Of a stretch of 64,000 nucleotides of DNA, positions 32,701-41,848 are shown piece after piece. The notes under the pieces are model-generated. The model saw only the letters and a program-made list of their open reading frames with translations, searched no databases and was not told the DNA's origin. Both the position numbers and the translations under genes were made by a program. The stretch is taken from contig CAZKBQ010000016.1 in the NCBI GenBank assembly GCA_964550855.1, positions 18,891 through 82,890 on the forward strand, read 5' to 3'. The stretch's first letter is position 1; every line of letters starts with the position of its first letter. This DNA is from JAGOBP01 sp964550855 (GTDB lineage Bacteria; Chloroflexota; Anaerolineae; Fen-1058).

Positions 32701-35328
32701 GGTCTGTTTCTGACGGACGAACAGAACGAAAACGCGCTGCTGCAGGCCGGCACCGGCGAAGCGGGCCGCAAGATGCTGGAGAACGGACACCGCCTGCCCA
32801 TCGGCGGCACATCGATGATCGGCCGCTGCGTGGCGACCGGCGAAGCCCGCATCGCGTTGGATGTCGGCGCCGAAGCCGTGCGCTTTGAGAACCCGCTGCT
32901 GCCCCAGACCCGATCGGAAATGGCGCTCCCATTGATCAGCCGCGGGCAGACCATCGGCGCCATCACCATCCAGTCAACGCAGCTGCGCGCCTTTCAACCC
33001 GACGACATTGCCGCGCTGCAAACCATGGCGCGCCAGATCGCCATTGCCATCGACAATGCCCGTTTGTTGGGCGAATTCTCGCGTCAGACAGCCGAACTGA
33101 CCACCCTCAACAAGGTCGGGAACGCCGTCAGTCAAAACACTTCAGCCAGCGATCTCTTGCAGGCCGTCCTCAAGATCACACTGGATGCAGCCGGGTTCGA
33201 ATCCGGCATTGCCACCTTCCTTAGTGAAGCCGCCGGCGGCTTGCAGCTGCTGGCCGACATCAACATGCCGTCTGCGCTTCTTGAGGTGATTCGGGCGCAG
33301 GGTCTGAGCGGCACGCTGTGCGAGTATGTATTCAATACCGGCGAGCAGCTCAGCCTGACCGACCTGCGGCACAACGCGCCGGTCCCCGTTGACGGCCTGA
33401 TCGCGCTCGGGCTGGTGTCATATACCGGAGTGCCGCTGGTCTACCGCGAACAACGTCTGGGCACACTGTGCATGTTCAGCCGCACCCCAAGACGCCTGAC
33501 CGCCGAGACCGCCGCACTGCTCACAGCCATCGGCAGCCAGATCGGCGTCGGCCTGGAAAACGTTAACCTCCTGGCGCAGGCCAATCTGCGGGCCAACGAG
33601 TTGGCCGCGCTGAACGAACTGAGCGAGGCGCTGTCAAGCCGGCTTGACGTGCCTCAAGTGGTCGAGCAAGTGTATCAGGGCATCTCGCGCCTGCTGGACA
33701 CCTCCAACTTCTACATCGGCGTATACGACGCCGAGCGCAACGAAGTGACCTTTATGATCAATGCCACCCAGTCGGCCGTGGATCGCGCCATCAGCTCCAT
33801 GCCCGCCGATCGGGGCTTGACGGGCTACATCATCCGCACCCGCCAGAGTCTGTTGATCAAAGAAGACGTCACCGGCTGGCAGGAGAAAATGGGCATCGCG
33901 CGCGTTGGCGACGCCGCGCATTCGTGGCTGGGCGTGCCGCTGATGGTGGGCGATCAGATTCTGGGCGTCATGGCCATCCAAAGCTACAGCGCCGATCGCA
34001 GCTACACCGACCACGATCGTGACCTCATGCAGGCCATCGGCAGCCAGGCTGCCATCGCGCTGCAAAATGCGCGCTTGTTCGAACAGACCCAGACGGCGCT
34101 GGCCGAGACGGAACGGCTGTATGCTGCCAGCCGGCAGCTCTTCAGTGCGCCAGACTGGCAGGCCATGCTGGCGGCCGTCGCCGAGGTTCTGCCGCAGCCA
34201 GTCATCAACCGCGCGTCATTGCTGCTCTTCGATACCGGCGAAGCCGGCGACATCGAAGCCGCCAACCTGTTCGTCGCCTGGCACAGCGGCCGCGGCCTGC
34301 CTCCCCTCCCGATCGGCACACGCTACCCCATCGAGGTATTCCAAAGCCTCCATCTGGTGAACGGCCGCCAGCCGTTCATTTTCAACAACGTCGCGGCCGA
34401 TCCACGCGTCGACGAAGTGACGCGCCAGGTGTTGGTGCAACAAAATACTCAGGCCATGGTGGCTGTGCCACTGTGGGCCGGCGACCGGCAGCTGGGCGTA
34501 CTCCTGCTCGAATCAGAAGACCCGCACGACTTTAGCGCAGCTGATGCGCGGTTGTTCGATGCTCTCTCCCAGCAGCTGGCTCTTTCCATTGAGAACCGGC
34601 AGCTCTTCGAACAATCACAACGGCGCGTCAGCGAGCTGCAGGCGCTCAACGAAATCGGGCAAGCCGCCGCGGCGCAGCTCGATCTGACCACTCTGCTGCA
34701 GCATGCCGGCAAGGCCGCTCTGCGTGCGCTGGGCGTAAACACCGGTTACATCGCGCTGTTTGATGAACGCACGCAACAGATCGAGTTTCCATTTTATCGT
34801 GACGAAGGCCGCCCTGTTCAGAACCCGCCGCGGCCGGTAGGGGAAGGCTTGACCTCCACTGTCATCCGCCAGCGCCAGCCGCTGCTGATCAATCACCTGA
34901 CGCCGCAAGTGCTGGCCGAGCTGGGCGGTGTGCAGATGGGCACGGGTGATTTGCAGCAGTCGTGGCTGGGCGTGCCCATGCTCAGCGGCGATCAAACGTT
35001 GGGGATGCTCAATGTGCAGGCGCCCTCAGCCAATCGCTTTACTGCCGACGATGTCAACCTGTTGACGACAATCGCCGCGTCGCTCGGTACCGCCATCCGC
35101 GGCGCGCGCCTTTACGAAGAAACACAGCGCACCGCCGCGCGCGAGCGAACACTCAACCGCATCGCCACCCAGATTCGCACGGCGCAATCGGTGGAACAGG
35201 TGCTGGCCGTTGCCGCGCGCGAACTGCGGCTGGCCACCGGCGCCGCCGTCAGCGTGGCCGAACTGAACACCGGCCCGGCTGAATCGCCGGGCAATGGGCA
35301 CACCGCTCAGCCAGGGGGTGAAGCATGA
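29737..35328 (+). CDS. Giant cytoplasmic PASx7-GAFx5 sensor without output domain
   Basis: 1863 residues, no membrane helices. A Pro/Ala-rich N terminus (1-48) precedes about seven PAS domains near 50-153, 181-297, 299-424, 425-548, 551-670, 678-800 and 803-936, several with the typical closing DITxRKxAE. About five GAF domains follow near 951-1113, 1118-1288, 1290-1458, 1461-1631 and 1635-1800. The protein ends in a 60-residue tail (ARERTLNRIATQIRTAQSVEQVL) and a polar end, with no HisKA, ATPase, cyclase or other output. The same tail ends the next four genes. The start overlaps parA by 20 bp. It presumably works by contacting other cluster proteins. PAS 7 is nearly identical in DNA to one in the 44466 gene. 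Confidence 0.9.
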   Translation: MTKRKRELHQRLTELFSDSAAPAPDEETPPAPPEAAATSAPQTRELVDNALLKTVLDNLPQPAYIKDDQHSWVAVNPAFADWLGVPAGSLPGHVDKEQSDEAWQLDDQVLTSGQPNETQETFPQADGSIRTRRIRRVPLTSGDRRYVLATIEETLKVVSAADAERTALLDELAEQRANADRFQTIAEATPVPVLVTRLADGRPLYANSRACEMFGAPLDEVLRHTASDFYDDPNEHSAVLALLKRDGRVDDYELRLKRPDGQRRWVSLSMQPITLHGQSAMLSSFYDISRRKSIEEQLRDSEALYQALVEDIPENLCRKDAQGRFTYGNKKYCQDVGLSLSELIGKTDYDIHPPELAEQYRADDQRVMAEGKVSSTVEAHTVLGSNEISYVRTLKTPVYDRDGRATGVQILFWDVSEQVRAERDLEIRTSALEAAADGIAITDRDGSIVWINQAFTRITGYSPAEALGQNPRILKSGRQPREYYQRMWRTILAGEVWSDELTNRRKDGTEYVEDLTITPVRNAAGDITHFIAVQRDVTQRKREEAERLRTSEVVRILLDTVPDTIFVKNARSEFVLVNRATARQNGAASPEEMIGKTDFDFHSPELAARFQADEQALLRSGRPMLAREETVIDPDGNVIHLLTSKVPYRNAAGEIEGLIGIGRDITALKRAEEEVARSERLMRTLIDAMPDYIYAKDAAGRFVLSNLAHAQLRGLASDKDLIGKTDFDFYPPELAEQFAASERAILQDGQALIGHEEPNIDADGRPHWNLTTKVPFRDSTGQIVGLVGITHDITDRKQAEEALRRNEAQLAEALRIAQLANWEYDVASDTFTFNDQFYALLRTTAEAEGGYTMSSARYAQRFVHPEDAPIVGQEIATALATTDPHYSRQIDHRIFYADGEPGYFSVRFYIEKDAAGRTVKTFGANQDITERKRAEAERERLLAEQQRRAVQVQTGAEIAAAASTILNVDELLPVVVELIRERFDLYYVGLFLTDEQNENALLQAGTGEAGRKMLENGHRLPIGGTSMIGRCVATGEARIALDVGAEAVRFENPLLPQTRSEMALPLISRGQTIGAITIQSTQLRAFQPDDIAALQTMARQIAIAIDNARLLGEFSRQTAELTTLNKVGNAVSQNTSASDLLQAVLKITLDAAGFESGIATFLSEAAGGLQLLADINMPSALLEVIRAQGLSGTLCEYVFNTGEQLSLTDLRHNAPVPVDGLIALGLVSYTGVPLVYREQRLGTLCMFSRTPRRLTAETAALLTAIGSQIGVGLENVNLLAQANLRANELAALNELSEALSSRLDVPQVVEQVYQGISRLLDTSNFYIGVYDAERNEVTFMINATQSAVDRAISSMPADRGLTGYIIRTRQSLLIKEDVTGWQEKMGIARVGDAAHSWLGVPLMVGDQILGVMAIQSYSADRSYTDHDRDLMQAIGSQAAIALQNARLFEQTQTALAETERLYAASRQLFSAPDWQAMLAAVAEVLPQPVINRASLLLFDTGEAGDIEAANLFVAWHSGRGLPPLPIGTRYPIEVFQSLHLVNGRQPFIFNNVAADPRVDEVTRQVLVQQNTQAMVAVPLWAGDRQLGVLLLESEDPHDFSAADARLFDALSQQLALSIENRQLFEQSQRRVSELQALNEIGQAAAAQLDLTTLLQHAGKAALRALGVNTGYIALFDERTQQIEFPFYRDEGRPVQNPPRPVGEGLTSTVIRQRQPLLINHLTPQVLAELGGVQMGTGDLQQSWLGVPMLSGDQTLGMLNVQAPSANRFTADDVNLLTTIAASLGTAIRGARLYEETQRTAARERTLNRIATQIRTAQSVEQVLAVAARELRLATGAAVSVAELNTGPAESPGNGHTAQPGGEA

Positions 35329-38300
35329 CCATTAGCGCGCTGCAAGGTTTGACCCTGCTGCTGGGCTTGAGCGAAGTATTGCTGGCCGGTTTCATCCTGT
35401 GGCTGGATCAGCGCCGCACGGCCAACATCCTCGTGGCTGCGTATCTCTTCATCCTGGCCGTGTACAGCCTGGGCGTGGCCGGCATGTCGGGCGCAACCAC
35501 CATCGCCGAAGCCGGTCCCGGCCTGGCGCTCGTGGCGCTCACCGCGTTTCAGACGGGCATCGGCCTGCTGCTGATCACGGTGGCGATTTTCAGGCCCGAC
35601 TGGCTGAAGCGCCGCTGGCTGGTTGTTGCGGCCGGTCTCATCGTCGTCGCGCCCATCGCGCTGGCCGCGATCGATCTGCTGACCGGCAGTCGGATTTTGA
35701 TCAGCGGCCTGGAACCGCGCTTCTATACGGGGGGCTACGTAGAACTGTCGGCGTTCATGAATTCGCCGCTGGCCGCGTTTTTCCGCCTCACCCACCTGCT
35801 CGGCGCGCAGTTGGCCGAGGCCGGGCTGATCGTCTATCTCCTCAGCCGGCCACACCGCCGCGTCCAGCGCTCGTCCCTGTGGCTGCTGCTGGGCATCACG
35901 CTGCTGAGCCTCAGCGCCGACACACTGCTGCGCCCGGCCTTGGGCGCGCTGGTGACTTTCATCTTGGTGCACCTGGCCATCAGTGCGGGCGCCCTGCTCG
36001 TGGTCTTCCAGACCGGCCAGCTGTCCACGCGGCGACTCAGCGCTCGTCTGGGCTGGTCACTGGCCGACAACCAGGAACCGGACGAACCGTCGGCCCGCCC
36101 GGTTCGCACATCGGTGGCAACCAAGCTGCTGGTACTGGTGATCGCGATCGTGATGCTCATCGTCGGTATCCAGACCTGGCTCAGCATCGACAATTCGCAA
36201 CGCCAGGAATTGGCCAGCGAGCGGAACCGTCTCACCAGCATCTACAATGACTTTACGGCCCAGATCAGCGATCGCGAGCTCAACGCGGCCTCGCTGGCGG
36301 TGTCTTTCGCCGACCGGCCCGACCTGCGCGATCTGTTTGATCGGCGCGATCGTCAGGGTCTGCTGGACCTGCTCGATCCTGTCTTTCAGACATTGAAAAC
36401 CCGCTACAACGTCGCGCACTTGTACGTGGAAGACTCCAGCGGCAACGTGTTCTTGCGCGTGCACAACCCCGCGCAATACGGTGATAACGTGCTGTATCGC
36501 CGCACGGCTGCCGAAGCGATGCAACAACAGCACCCGGTCGCCGGCGTCGAAATCGGCCCCAGCCGGCTGGGCGCGCGCGGCGTCGCGCCCATCTTCGACA
36601 AAGGCGGTTTCTTTATCGGCATGGTCGAAGTGGGGCTTGACTACGACCAGAGCTTTATCGACAACCTCAAGCAGCGCACCGGCAGCGATTACCGGTTGTG
36701 GATCGCCAACAGTGCGGCCGCGGCCGCCGGCCTGAAGCCCGCTGCCGATGCGCCCGCCCCGCCGTTGAGTGAATTGTTCTTCTACGCCAGCACCCAAAGC
36801 AGCGTGCCGCAAGCGCCCGCCGAGGCGTACCGCCGGGTCATGGCCAGCGGCACCATGGAAGTGCTCGTGACGCGCGCCAACGGTCAGGAATGGTCAACAC
36901 TGCTGGCCCCGATCCGTGCCTACCCCGATCGCATCATTGGAGTCCTGGAGGCCAGCCTGTCACGCGAGCCATCACTGCTGGTCTTGCGCAGCGATCTCAC
37001 CACGACCATCACCATCGCCGTCAGCCTGGCCCTGCTGGCTGTGGCCCTCATCTGGATCTCGACCAACGCAGCCGTCACGCAGCCGCTGCGTCACCTTAGC
37101 CGCGTGGCTGCCCGCCAGCTGGGCGGCGATTACAGCGCGCGCGCCCACCTGACCACGGGTGATGAATTCAACCAGCTCAGTGACACGCTCAACACACTCA
37201 CCGATCAGCTGCAACAGCTCATCGGGTCACTGGAACAGCGCGTGCTGGCGCGCACCGAACAACTACGAGCCAGCGCCGATGTCGGCCGCGCCGCCGCGTC
37301 GATCCTCGACACCGACGAACTGCTGACAGCAGTCGTCAACCTGATCACGGAGCGTTTTGGGTTCTACTATGCGGCGGTCTTCACACTGGACGACGACGGC
37401 CGCCGCGCCGTGCTGCGCGCCGCCACCGGCGAAGCCGGCCGCGTGCTCATGGAACGCCAGCACCAACTCGAAGTTGACGAGCGCTCCATGGTGGGGGCGG
37501 CCATCGTTCGGCGGCAGGCCCGCATCACCGCCGATGTCACGCGCGAGGGCAGCCGCTTTGCCAATCCGTTGTTGCCGGAGACCCGATCGGAAATTGCGCT
37601 GCCCCTTCAGGTTGGCCGGCGCGTGCTGGGCGCGCTAGACGTGCAATCGATTGAACTGGCGGCGTTTGACGAGGCCGCCGCCGGCGTGCTGCAATCCATG
37701 GCCGACCAGATCGCCGTGGCGCTGAGCAACGCACAGCAGTTCAGGCAGACAGCCGTGGCACTGGAACAAGCCAACACCCTGTATCAGGCCAGCCAGAGCA
37801 TGGCGCTGGCAACCGACCCGCAGGACATGCTGGTTGATCTGGTGCGCTATGCGGCAGCCGATGCCGATCGCGCCGCCATCATCCTGTACGGGCCTGAACA
37901 GCCCGGCGCCGAGCCGCATCTGGTCTCGGTTGCGGCGTGGGCGCGCCGCGGAACCGATCTTCAAATCACCCCGGATGCCCGCTTCACGATGGATCAGCTG
38001 CCCGTTATGCGGAACCTGTCGGCGGCTGCGCCTCTCATCGTCGCCGATTCAAGACAGCCCGACATCGACGCGAACGTGCGACGCACGATGAGACTGTTCA
38101 GGGTGCGCGCCGCCGTCGTCATGCCCATGATCACCGGCCAGCAGCCCTTTGGCGCACTCATCATCGCTTATCGCCAACCGAGGCGCTTCACCGCCGACGA
38201 TCTTCGCCCGCTGACGGCACTCACCAACCAGTTAGCGGTGTCGATTCAGAACCAGCGACTGCTGGCTGAGGCCCAGTCGGCCCTGCAACAGCTGGACGAG

Positions 38301-38831
38301 GCGAACCGGCGACTGACCGGTGAAGCCTGGCGCGCTTACACTCGCGCCACTCCGGCCCTGAGGGCCATCGATGTCGGGCCGGGCGTCAGCCCCGAGCGCG
38401 TATCTGCCGACGCCGCCGCCCCCATCGTGGTGCGCGGTGAACCGATAGGCGTACTCAAATTAGGCGGCATTGAGGGGCGCCCGGATTGGGCCGAAGATAA
38501 TCTGGCGCTGCTGCAGGCCGTCGCCGACGAAGTCGCCAATGTGATTGACAACACTCGGCTGTTTGAACAGGCTGAACTGCGCGCCGCGCGCGAAGCGCAG
38601 CTCAACCGCATCGCGGAACGCATCCGGCGCGCATCCGGCATCCAGGCGATCCTGCAGGCCGCGGCCGAGGAGCTGAGCGCGGCCTTGAACACGTCGCACG
38701 CCCACGCTCAACTGGGCCGCGGCGCGCGCCGCAACGGCCGCAAACACGATCCCGCCGCCGGACAGTTGGACTCGCCCCCTCTGGTCGAGCCGGTGAATCG
38801 TGATCACAACGGCCAGGAGGTATCGGCATGA
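35325..38831 (+). CDS. Membrane 7TM-CACHE-HAMP-GAF sensor without output domain
   Basis: 1168 residues. Seven hydrophobic helices fill the first 235 residues. A further helix (about 264-285) leads to an extracytoplasmic CACHE-type ligand-binding domain (about 290-550, with NVAHLYVEDSSGNVFLRVHNP). Then come a helix (558-583), HAMP (584-635), GAF domains near 645-800 and 815-980, and a shortened GAF near 1000-1085 preceded by NRRLTGEAW. It ends with the common cluster tail (REAQLNRIAERIRRASGIQ) and a polar end. There is no kinase domain. The start overlaps the previous stop by 4 bp and the stop overlaps the next start the same way. It would bring an external chemical signal into the assembly. 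Confidence 0.88.
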   Translation: MTISALQGLTLLLGLSEVLLAGFILWLDQRRTANILVAAYLFILAVYSLGVAGMSGATTIAEAGPGLALVALTAFQTGIGLLLITVAIFRPDWLKRRWLVVAAGLIVVAPIALAAIDLLTGSRILISGLEPRFYTGGYVELSAFMNSPLAAFFRLTHLLGAQLAEAGLIVYLLSRPHRRVQRSSLWLLLGITLLSLSADTLLRPALGALVTFILVHLAISAGALLVVFQTGQLSTRRLSARLGWSLADNQEPDEPSARPVRTSVATKLLVLVIAIVMLIVGIQTWLSIDNSQRQELASERNRLTSIYNDFTAQISDRELNAASLAVSFADRPDLRDLFDRRDRQGLLDLLDPVFQTLKTRYNVAHLYVEDSSGNVFLRVHNPAQYGDNVLYRRTAAEAMQQQHPVAGVEIGPSRLGARGVAPIFDKGGFFIGMVEVGLDYDQSFIDNLKQRTGSDYRLWIANSAAAAAGLKPAADAPAPPLSELFFYASTQSSVPQAPAEAYRRVMASGTMEVLVTRANGQEWSTLLAPIRAYPDRIIGVLEASLSREPSLLVLRSDLTTTITIAVSLALLAVALIWISTNAAVTQPLRHLSRVAARQLGGDYSARAHLTTGDEFNQLSDTLNTLTDQLQQLIGSLEQRVLARTEQLRASADVGRAAASILDTDELLTAVVNLITERFGFYYAAVFTLDDDGRRAVLRAATGEAGRVLMERQHQLEVDERSMVGAAIVRRQARITADVTREGSRFANPLLPETRSEIALPLQVGRRVLGALDVQSIELAAFDEAAAGVLQSMADQIAVALSNAQQFRQTAVALEQANTLYQASQSMALATDPQDMLVDLVRYAAADADRAAIILYGPEQPGAEPHLVSVAAWARRGTDLQITPDARFTMDQLPVMRNLSAAAPLIVADSRQPDIDANVRRTMRLFRVRAAVVMPMITGQQPFGALIIAYRQPRRFTADDLRPLTALTNQLAVSIQNQRLLAEAQSALQQLDEANRRLTGEAWRAYTRATPALRAIDVGPGVSPERVSADAAAPIVVRGEPIGVLKLGGIEGRPDWAEDNLALLQAVADEVANVIDNTRLFEQAELRAAREAQLNRIAERIRRASGIQAILQAAAEELSAALNTSHAHAQLGRGARRNGRKHDPAAGQLDSPPLVEPVNRDHNGQEVSA

Positions 38832-41800
38832 CAGCGACAAAGCCCAAACCTCGGCGATCGTTCTCCGACGCCAGTCTGCGCGTCAAGCTGGTTTCTGCAA
38901 CCATCGTTATTGCCGCATTGGCGATGCTGGCGGTCGGCGTCTTCGTTTACGATCGCAGCCGCAACACCGCCGACTTCCTGAGTGATCAGCTGCTGGCGAC
39001 AGTCCGCCAGCAAGGCAAAGAGCAGCTGACCAACACCCTGGACCGGGAAGCCACCACGGCCGAGCAATTCCTGCAGACAGCCGCCAGCGCGGTTGAAACG
39101 GCCGCCAACTACGTCGGCGCTTTGTTTGACAGACAGGCACTGCTGGGCCGCGGCGACTACTGGAACGCCCGCCAGCAGCTGAGCAGGCTGTCGTTGGGTC
39201 AATGGGACAACCCGAATACCGATGCCGCGTCGGTCCTCATTCGCTCGGACGTTGAGCTGACCGATCGGGTGGCCGCAGACACTAACACGGCCATTTATCT
39301 GGACTTTATGGCGCCCGGCATGCTGCAAAACAACCCCAACCTGGTGGCGCTCTACTTCGTCAACCCCGATGGGGTCACCGTATACTATCCCAACATCAAC
39401 CTGGCGGAAATCGTCGGCAACTATGATCCAAGCAGTCGCCCTTATTTCACCGACGCCGCGCCCGACAAGAATCCGCAGCGCCAGATCGTTTGGACGGCGC
39501 CCTATCAAGATGCCGCGCTCACCGGCCTGGTTGTGACCGTCAGTGCGCCGGTGTACGACGGACAGGGGAAGTTCAGAGGGGTGGTGGCCGCCGATGTGCA
39601 GCTGGCAAAAATCACCGCCCAGGTAGCCAGCCTCGTCATCGCCAAGACCGGTTATGCCTTCTTAATCGACTCGGCGGGTCATCCCATCGCGATGCCGCCC
39701 GCCGGCTACAAAGATTTCAATCTCCAGCCTGAAAATGTACCCGTTGGTCAATCCCCTTCGCAGACGGTGCTGGGGGCCGGCTCGGGCGGACTGCAGGCGC
39801 TGACCGCACAAATGGTCGGCGGCGCATCCGATGTAACGACATTCACGCTGAACGGCGCCGAGTATTATCTGGCATACACGCCCCTGTCAATCGCCGACTA
39901 CCGATTGGGCGTCATCGTGCCCATGAGCGAACTGAATGCCACTTATGCCGCGGCGCTTGAGCAAGTGAACACGCAGCGCCAGGCAACGATCGGCATAGTG
40001 GTGTTGATCTTCGTCGTTCTGCTGGCCGCCATCGCGCTGATCAGTTTCGGCATTGGCCGCACGCTGATGGCACCGTTGAGCCAGTTGACGGACGCGGCTC
40101 AACACATCGCCACAGGGGATTTCAATCGCGCGGTCAGCATCACCACCCGCGATGAGATTGGTCTGCTGGCAAACGTGTTCAACACCATGACTGCCCGGCT
40201 GCGCAGCCTCATCGGTTCGCTGGAGCAGCAGGTTGAACAGCGCACTTCACAGCTGCGGGCCAGCGCTGAGGTGGGTCGCGCGGCGGCTTCCATTCTGGAC
40301 CCCGATGAATTGCTGCGCGCCAGCGTTGAACTCATCACCGCGCGCTTTGGTTTCTATTACGCGGCCATCTTTACGCTCGACGACAGCGGCCAGTGGGCGG
40401 TGCTGCGCGAGGCCACCGGTGAAGCCGGCCGCACCCTGAAGGATCGTGGACACCGCCTTGAAGTGGGCGGACACTCGATGGTGGGTTACGTGACGGCGCG
40501 TCGCGAAATGCGCATTGCCCACGATGTGGGGCGAGACGCCGTGCGCTTTGCCAATCCGCTGCTGCCCGAGACTCGATCCGAGATCGCGCTGCCGCTGGTC
40601 GTGGGTCAGCGTGTGCTGGGCGCGCTGGATGTTCAATCGCAGCAGGCGGCAGCCTTCGACGATGCCAGCGCAGCCACCCTACAGAGCATGGCCGATCAGA
40701 TCGCCATCGCCTTGAACAACGCCGAGCAGTTCAGCCAGGCCGAGCGGCAGGCGCGTGCCCAGGGCGCCTTGCTGGAAGCGTCGCTGGAACTTGCCGGCGA
40801 ATCCGATCGCGCGATGCTGCTGGAAAAAGCCGCACGCCATGCAGCGCGCCTCACCCAGGCCGACGGCGTCAACGTTTACCTGCCCGTCAACGACGACGAA
40901 ATCGAGCTGGTCTTTGCCGACGATCCCGTCGCTCGATCGTACACGGGACAGCGCCTGAAAAAGGGCGAAGGCCTGTCAGGCCGCGCCTATGCCAGCGCCC
41001 GGCCGCAGCGCGTGGACGATTATGCCAGTTGGCCGGGGCGCGCCAGCGCCTACGCCAACGCGGACTTTCGCGCTGTGCTGGCCGTGCCCATGATCTGGCG
41101 CGGGCGCTCACTTGGCGTACTCACGGTGACGCGCAGCCGGAGCAATCGCCCATTTACCCTGAATGACGAAAGCGCCATGAGTCTGTTGGGCACGCAGGTG
41201 GCGGCCGCGCTGGTCAATGCCGATCTGGCCGAACAGCAGCGTCGGACACTTGAGGAGCTGGATGTGACCAACCGCCGTCTGACCGGTAAAGCCTGGGCTT
41301 CGCTGCTAGGCCAGTCAGCCGATCAGATGCAGCGCATCCAGATCGCGCGGCACAACCTGCCCGCATCGGCCGAGACGCCGCCCGATGTTGAACTGGCCCT
41401 GACGCAAGATCAAGCCGTTCAATGGCACAGCGGGCCGAATAGTGATGCGCCCTTCAAAGCCGGGCTGGCTGCGCCCATCGTGCTGCGCGGCGAAGTCATC
41501 GGCGCACTGGGCGTAGAGGAGGCGCAGACCGATCGGGTTTGGAGCGAGGCCGATCAGGCGTTGATTCAGGCTGTGGCCAACGAAGTCGCCATCGCTGTGG
41601 ACAATGCTCGCCTGATCGAACAGACCGAGCGGCGCGCACAACGCGAACAGCTGATCGCGGAGATCACGCGCAAGATGCTGAGTGCGGGCGACCTGAGCGG
41701 CATCGCCCAGATCGCCGGACAGGAGCTGGGCCGTGCGCTGCGACTTGATCGCGCGCAGATATCCATCGGCGCGGAGGTCGACGTGTCAGCGTCGCCGACT

Positions 41801-41848
41801 CGATCAAACGGACATGATCGCAGCGCGGATCAGGAGGCGCAGGCATGA
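38828..41848 (+). CDS. Membrane CACHE-HAMP-GAF sensor without output domain
   Basis: 1006 residues. A signal-anchor helix (17-43) is followed by a large extracytoplasmic double-CACHE domain (about 45-385; LVALYFVNPDGVTVYYP and SRPYFTDA are characteristic). Then a second helix (385-413), HAMP (414-465), GAF domains near 475-635 and 640-800, the linker NRRLTGKAW, a shortened GAF (830-935) and the shared tail (REQLIAEITRKMLSAGDLS). No HisKA or ATPase is present. Double CACHE domains bind small molecules such as amino acids or carboxylates; the ligand is not predictable here. Both ends overlap neighbours by 4 bp (ATGA), so expression is coupled. Confidence 0.9.
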   Translation: MTATKPKPRRSFSDASLRVKLVSATIVIAALAMLAVGVFVYDRSRNTADFLSDQLLATVRQQGKEQLTNTLDREATTAEQFLQTAASAVETAANYVGALFDRQALLGRGDYWNARQQLSRLSLGQWDNPNTDAASVLIRSDVELTDRVAADTNTAIYLDFMAPGMLQNNPNLVALYFVNPDGVTVYYPNINLAEIVGNYDPSSRPYFTDAAPDKNPQRQIVWTAPYQDAALTGLVVTVSAPVYDGQGKFRGVVAADVQLAKITAQVASLVIAKTGYAFLIDSAGHPIAMPPAGYKDFNLQPENVPVGQSPSQTVLGAGSGGLQALTAQMVGGASDVTTFTLNGAEYYLAYTPLSIADYRLGVIVPMSELNATYAAALEQVNTQRQATIGIVVLIFVVLLAAIALISFGIGRTLMAPLSQLTDAAQHIATGDFNRAVSITTRDEIGLLANVFNTMTARLRSLIGSLEQQVEQRTSQLRASAEVGRAAASILDPDELLRASVELITARFGFYYAAIFTLDDSGQWAVLREATGEAGRTLKDRGHRLEVGGHSMVGYVTARREMRIAHDVGRDAVRFANPLLPETRSEIALPLVVGQRVLGALDVQSQQAAAFDDASAATLQSMADQIAIALNNAEQFSQAERQARAQGALLEASLELAGESDRAMLLEKAARHAARLTQADGVNVYLPVNDDEIELVFADDPVARSYTGQRLKKGEGLSGRAYASARPQRVDDYASWPGRASAYANADFRAVLAVPMIWRGRSLGVLTVTRSRSNRPFTLNDESAMSLLGTQVAAALVNADLAEQQRRTLEELDVTNRRLTGKAWASLLGQSADQMQRIQIARHNLPASAETPPDVELALTQDQAVQWHSGPNSDAPFKAGLAAPIVLRGEVIGALGVEEAQTDRVWSEADQALIQAVANEVAIAVDNARLIEQTERRAQREQLIAEITRKMLSAGDLSGIAQIAGQELGRALRLDRAQISIGAEVDVSASPTRSNGHDRSADQEAQA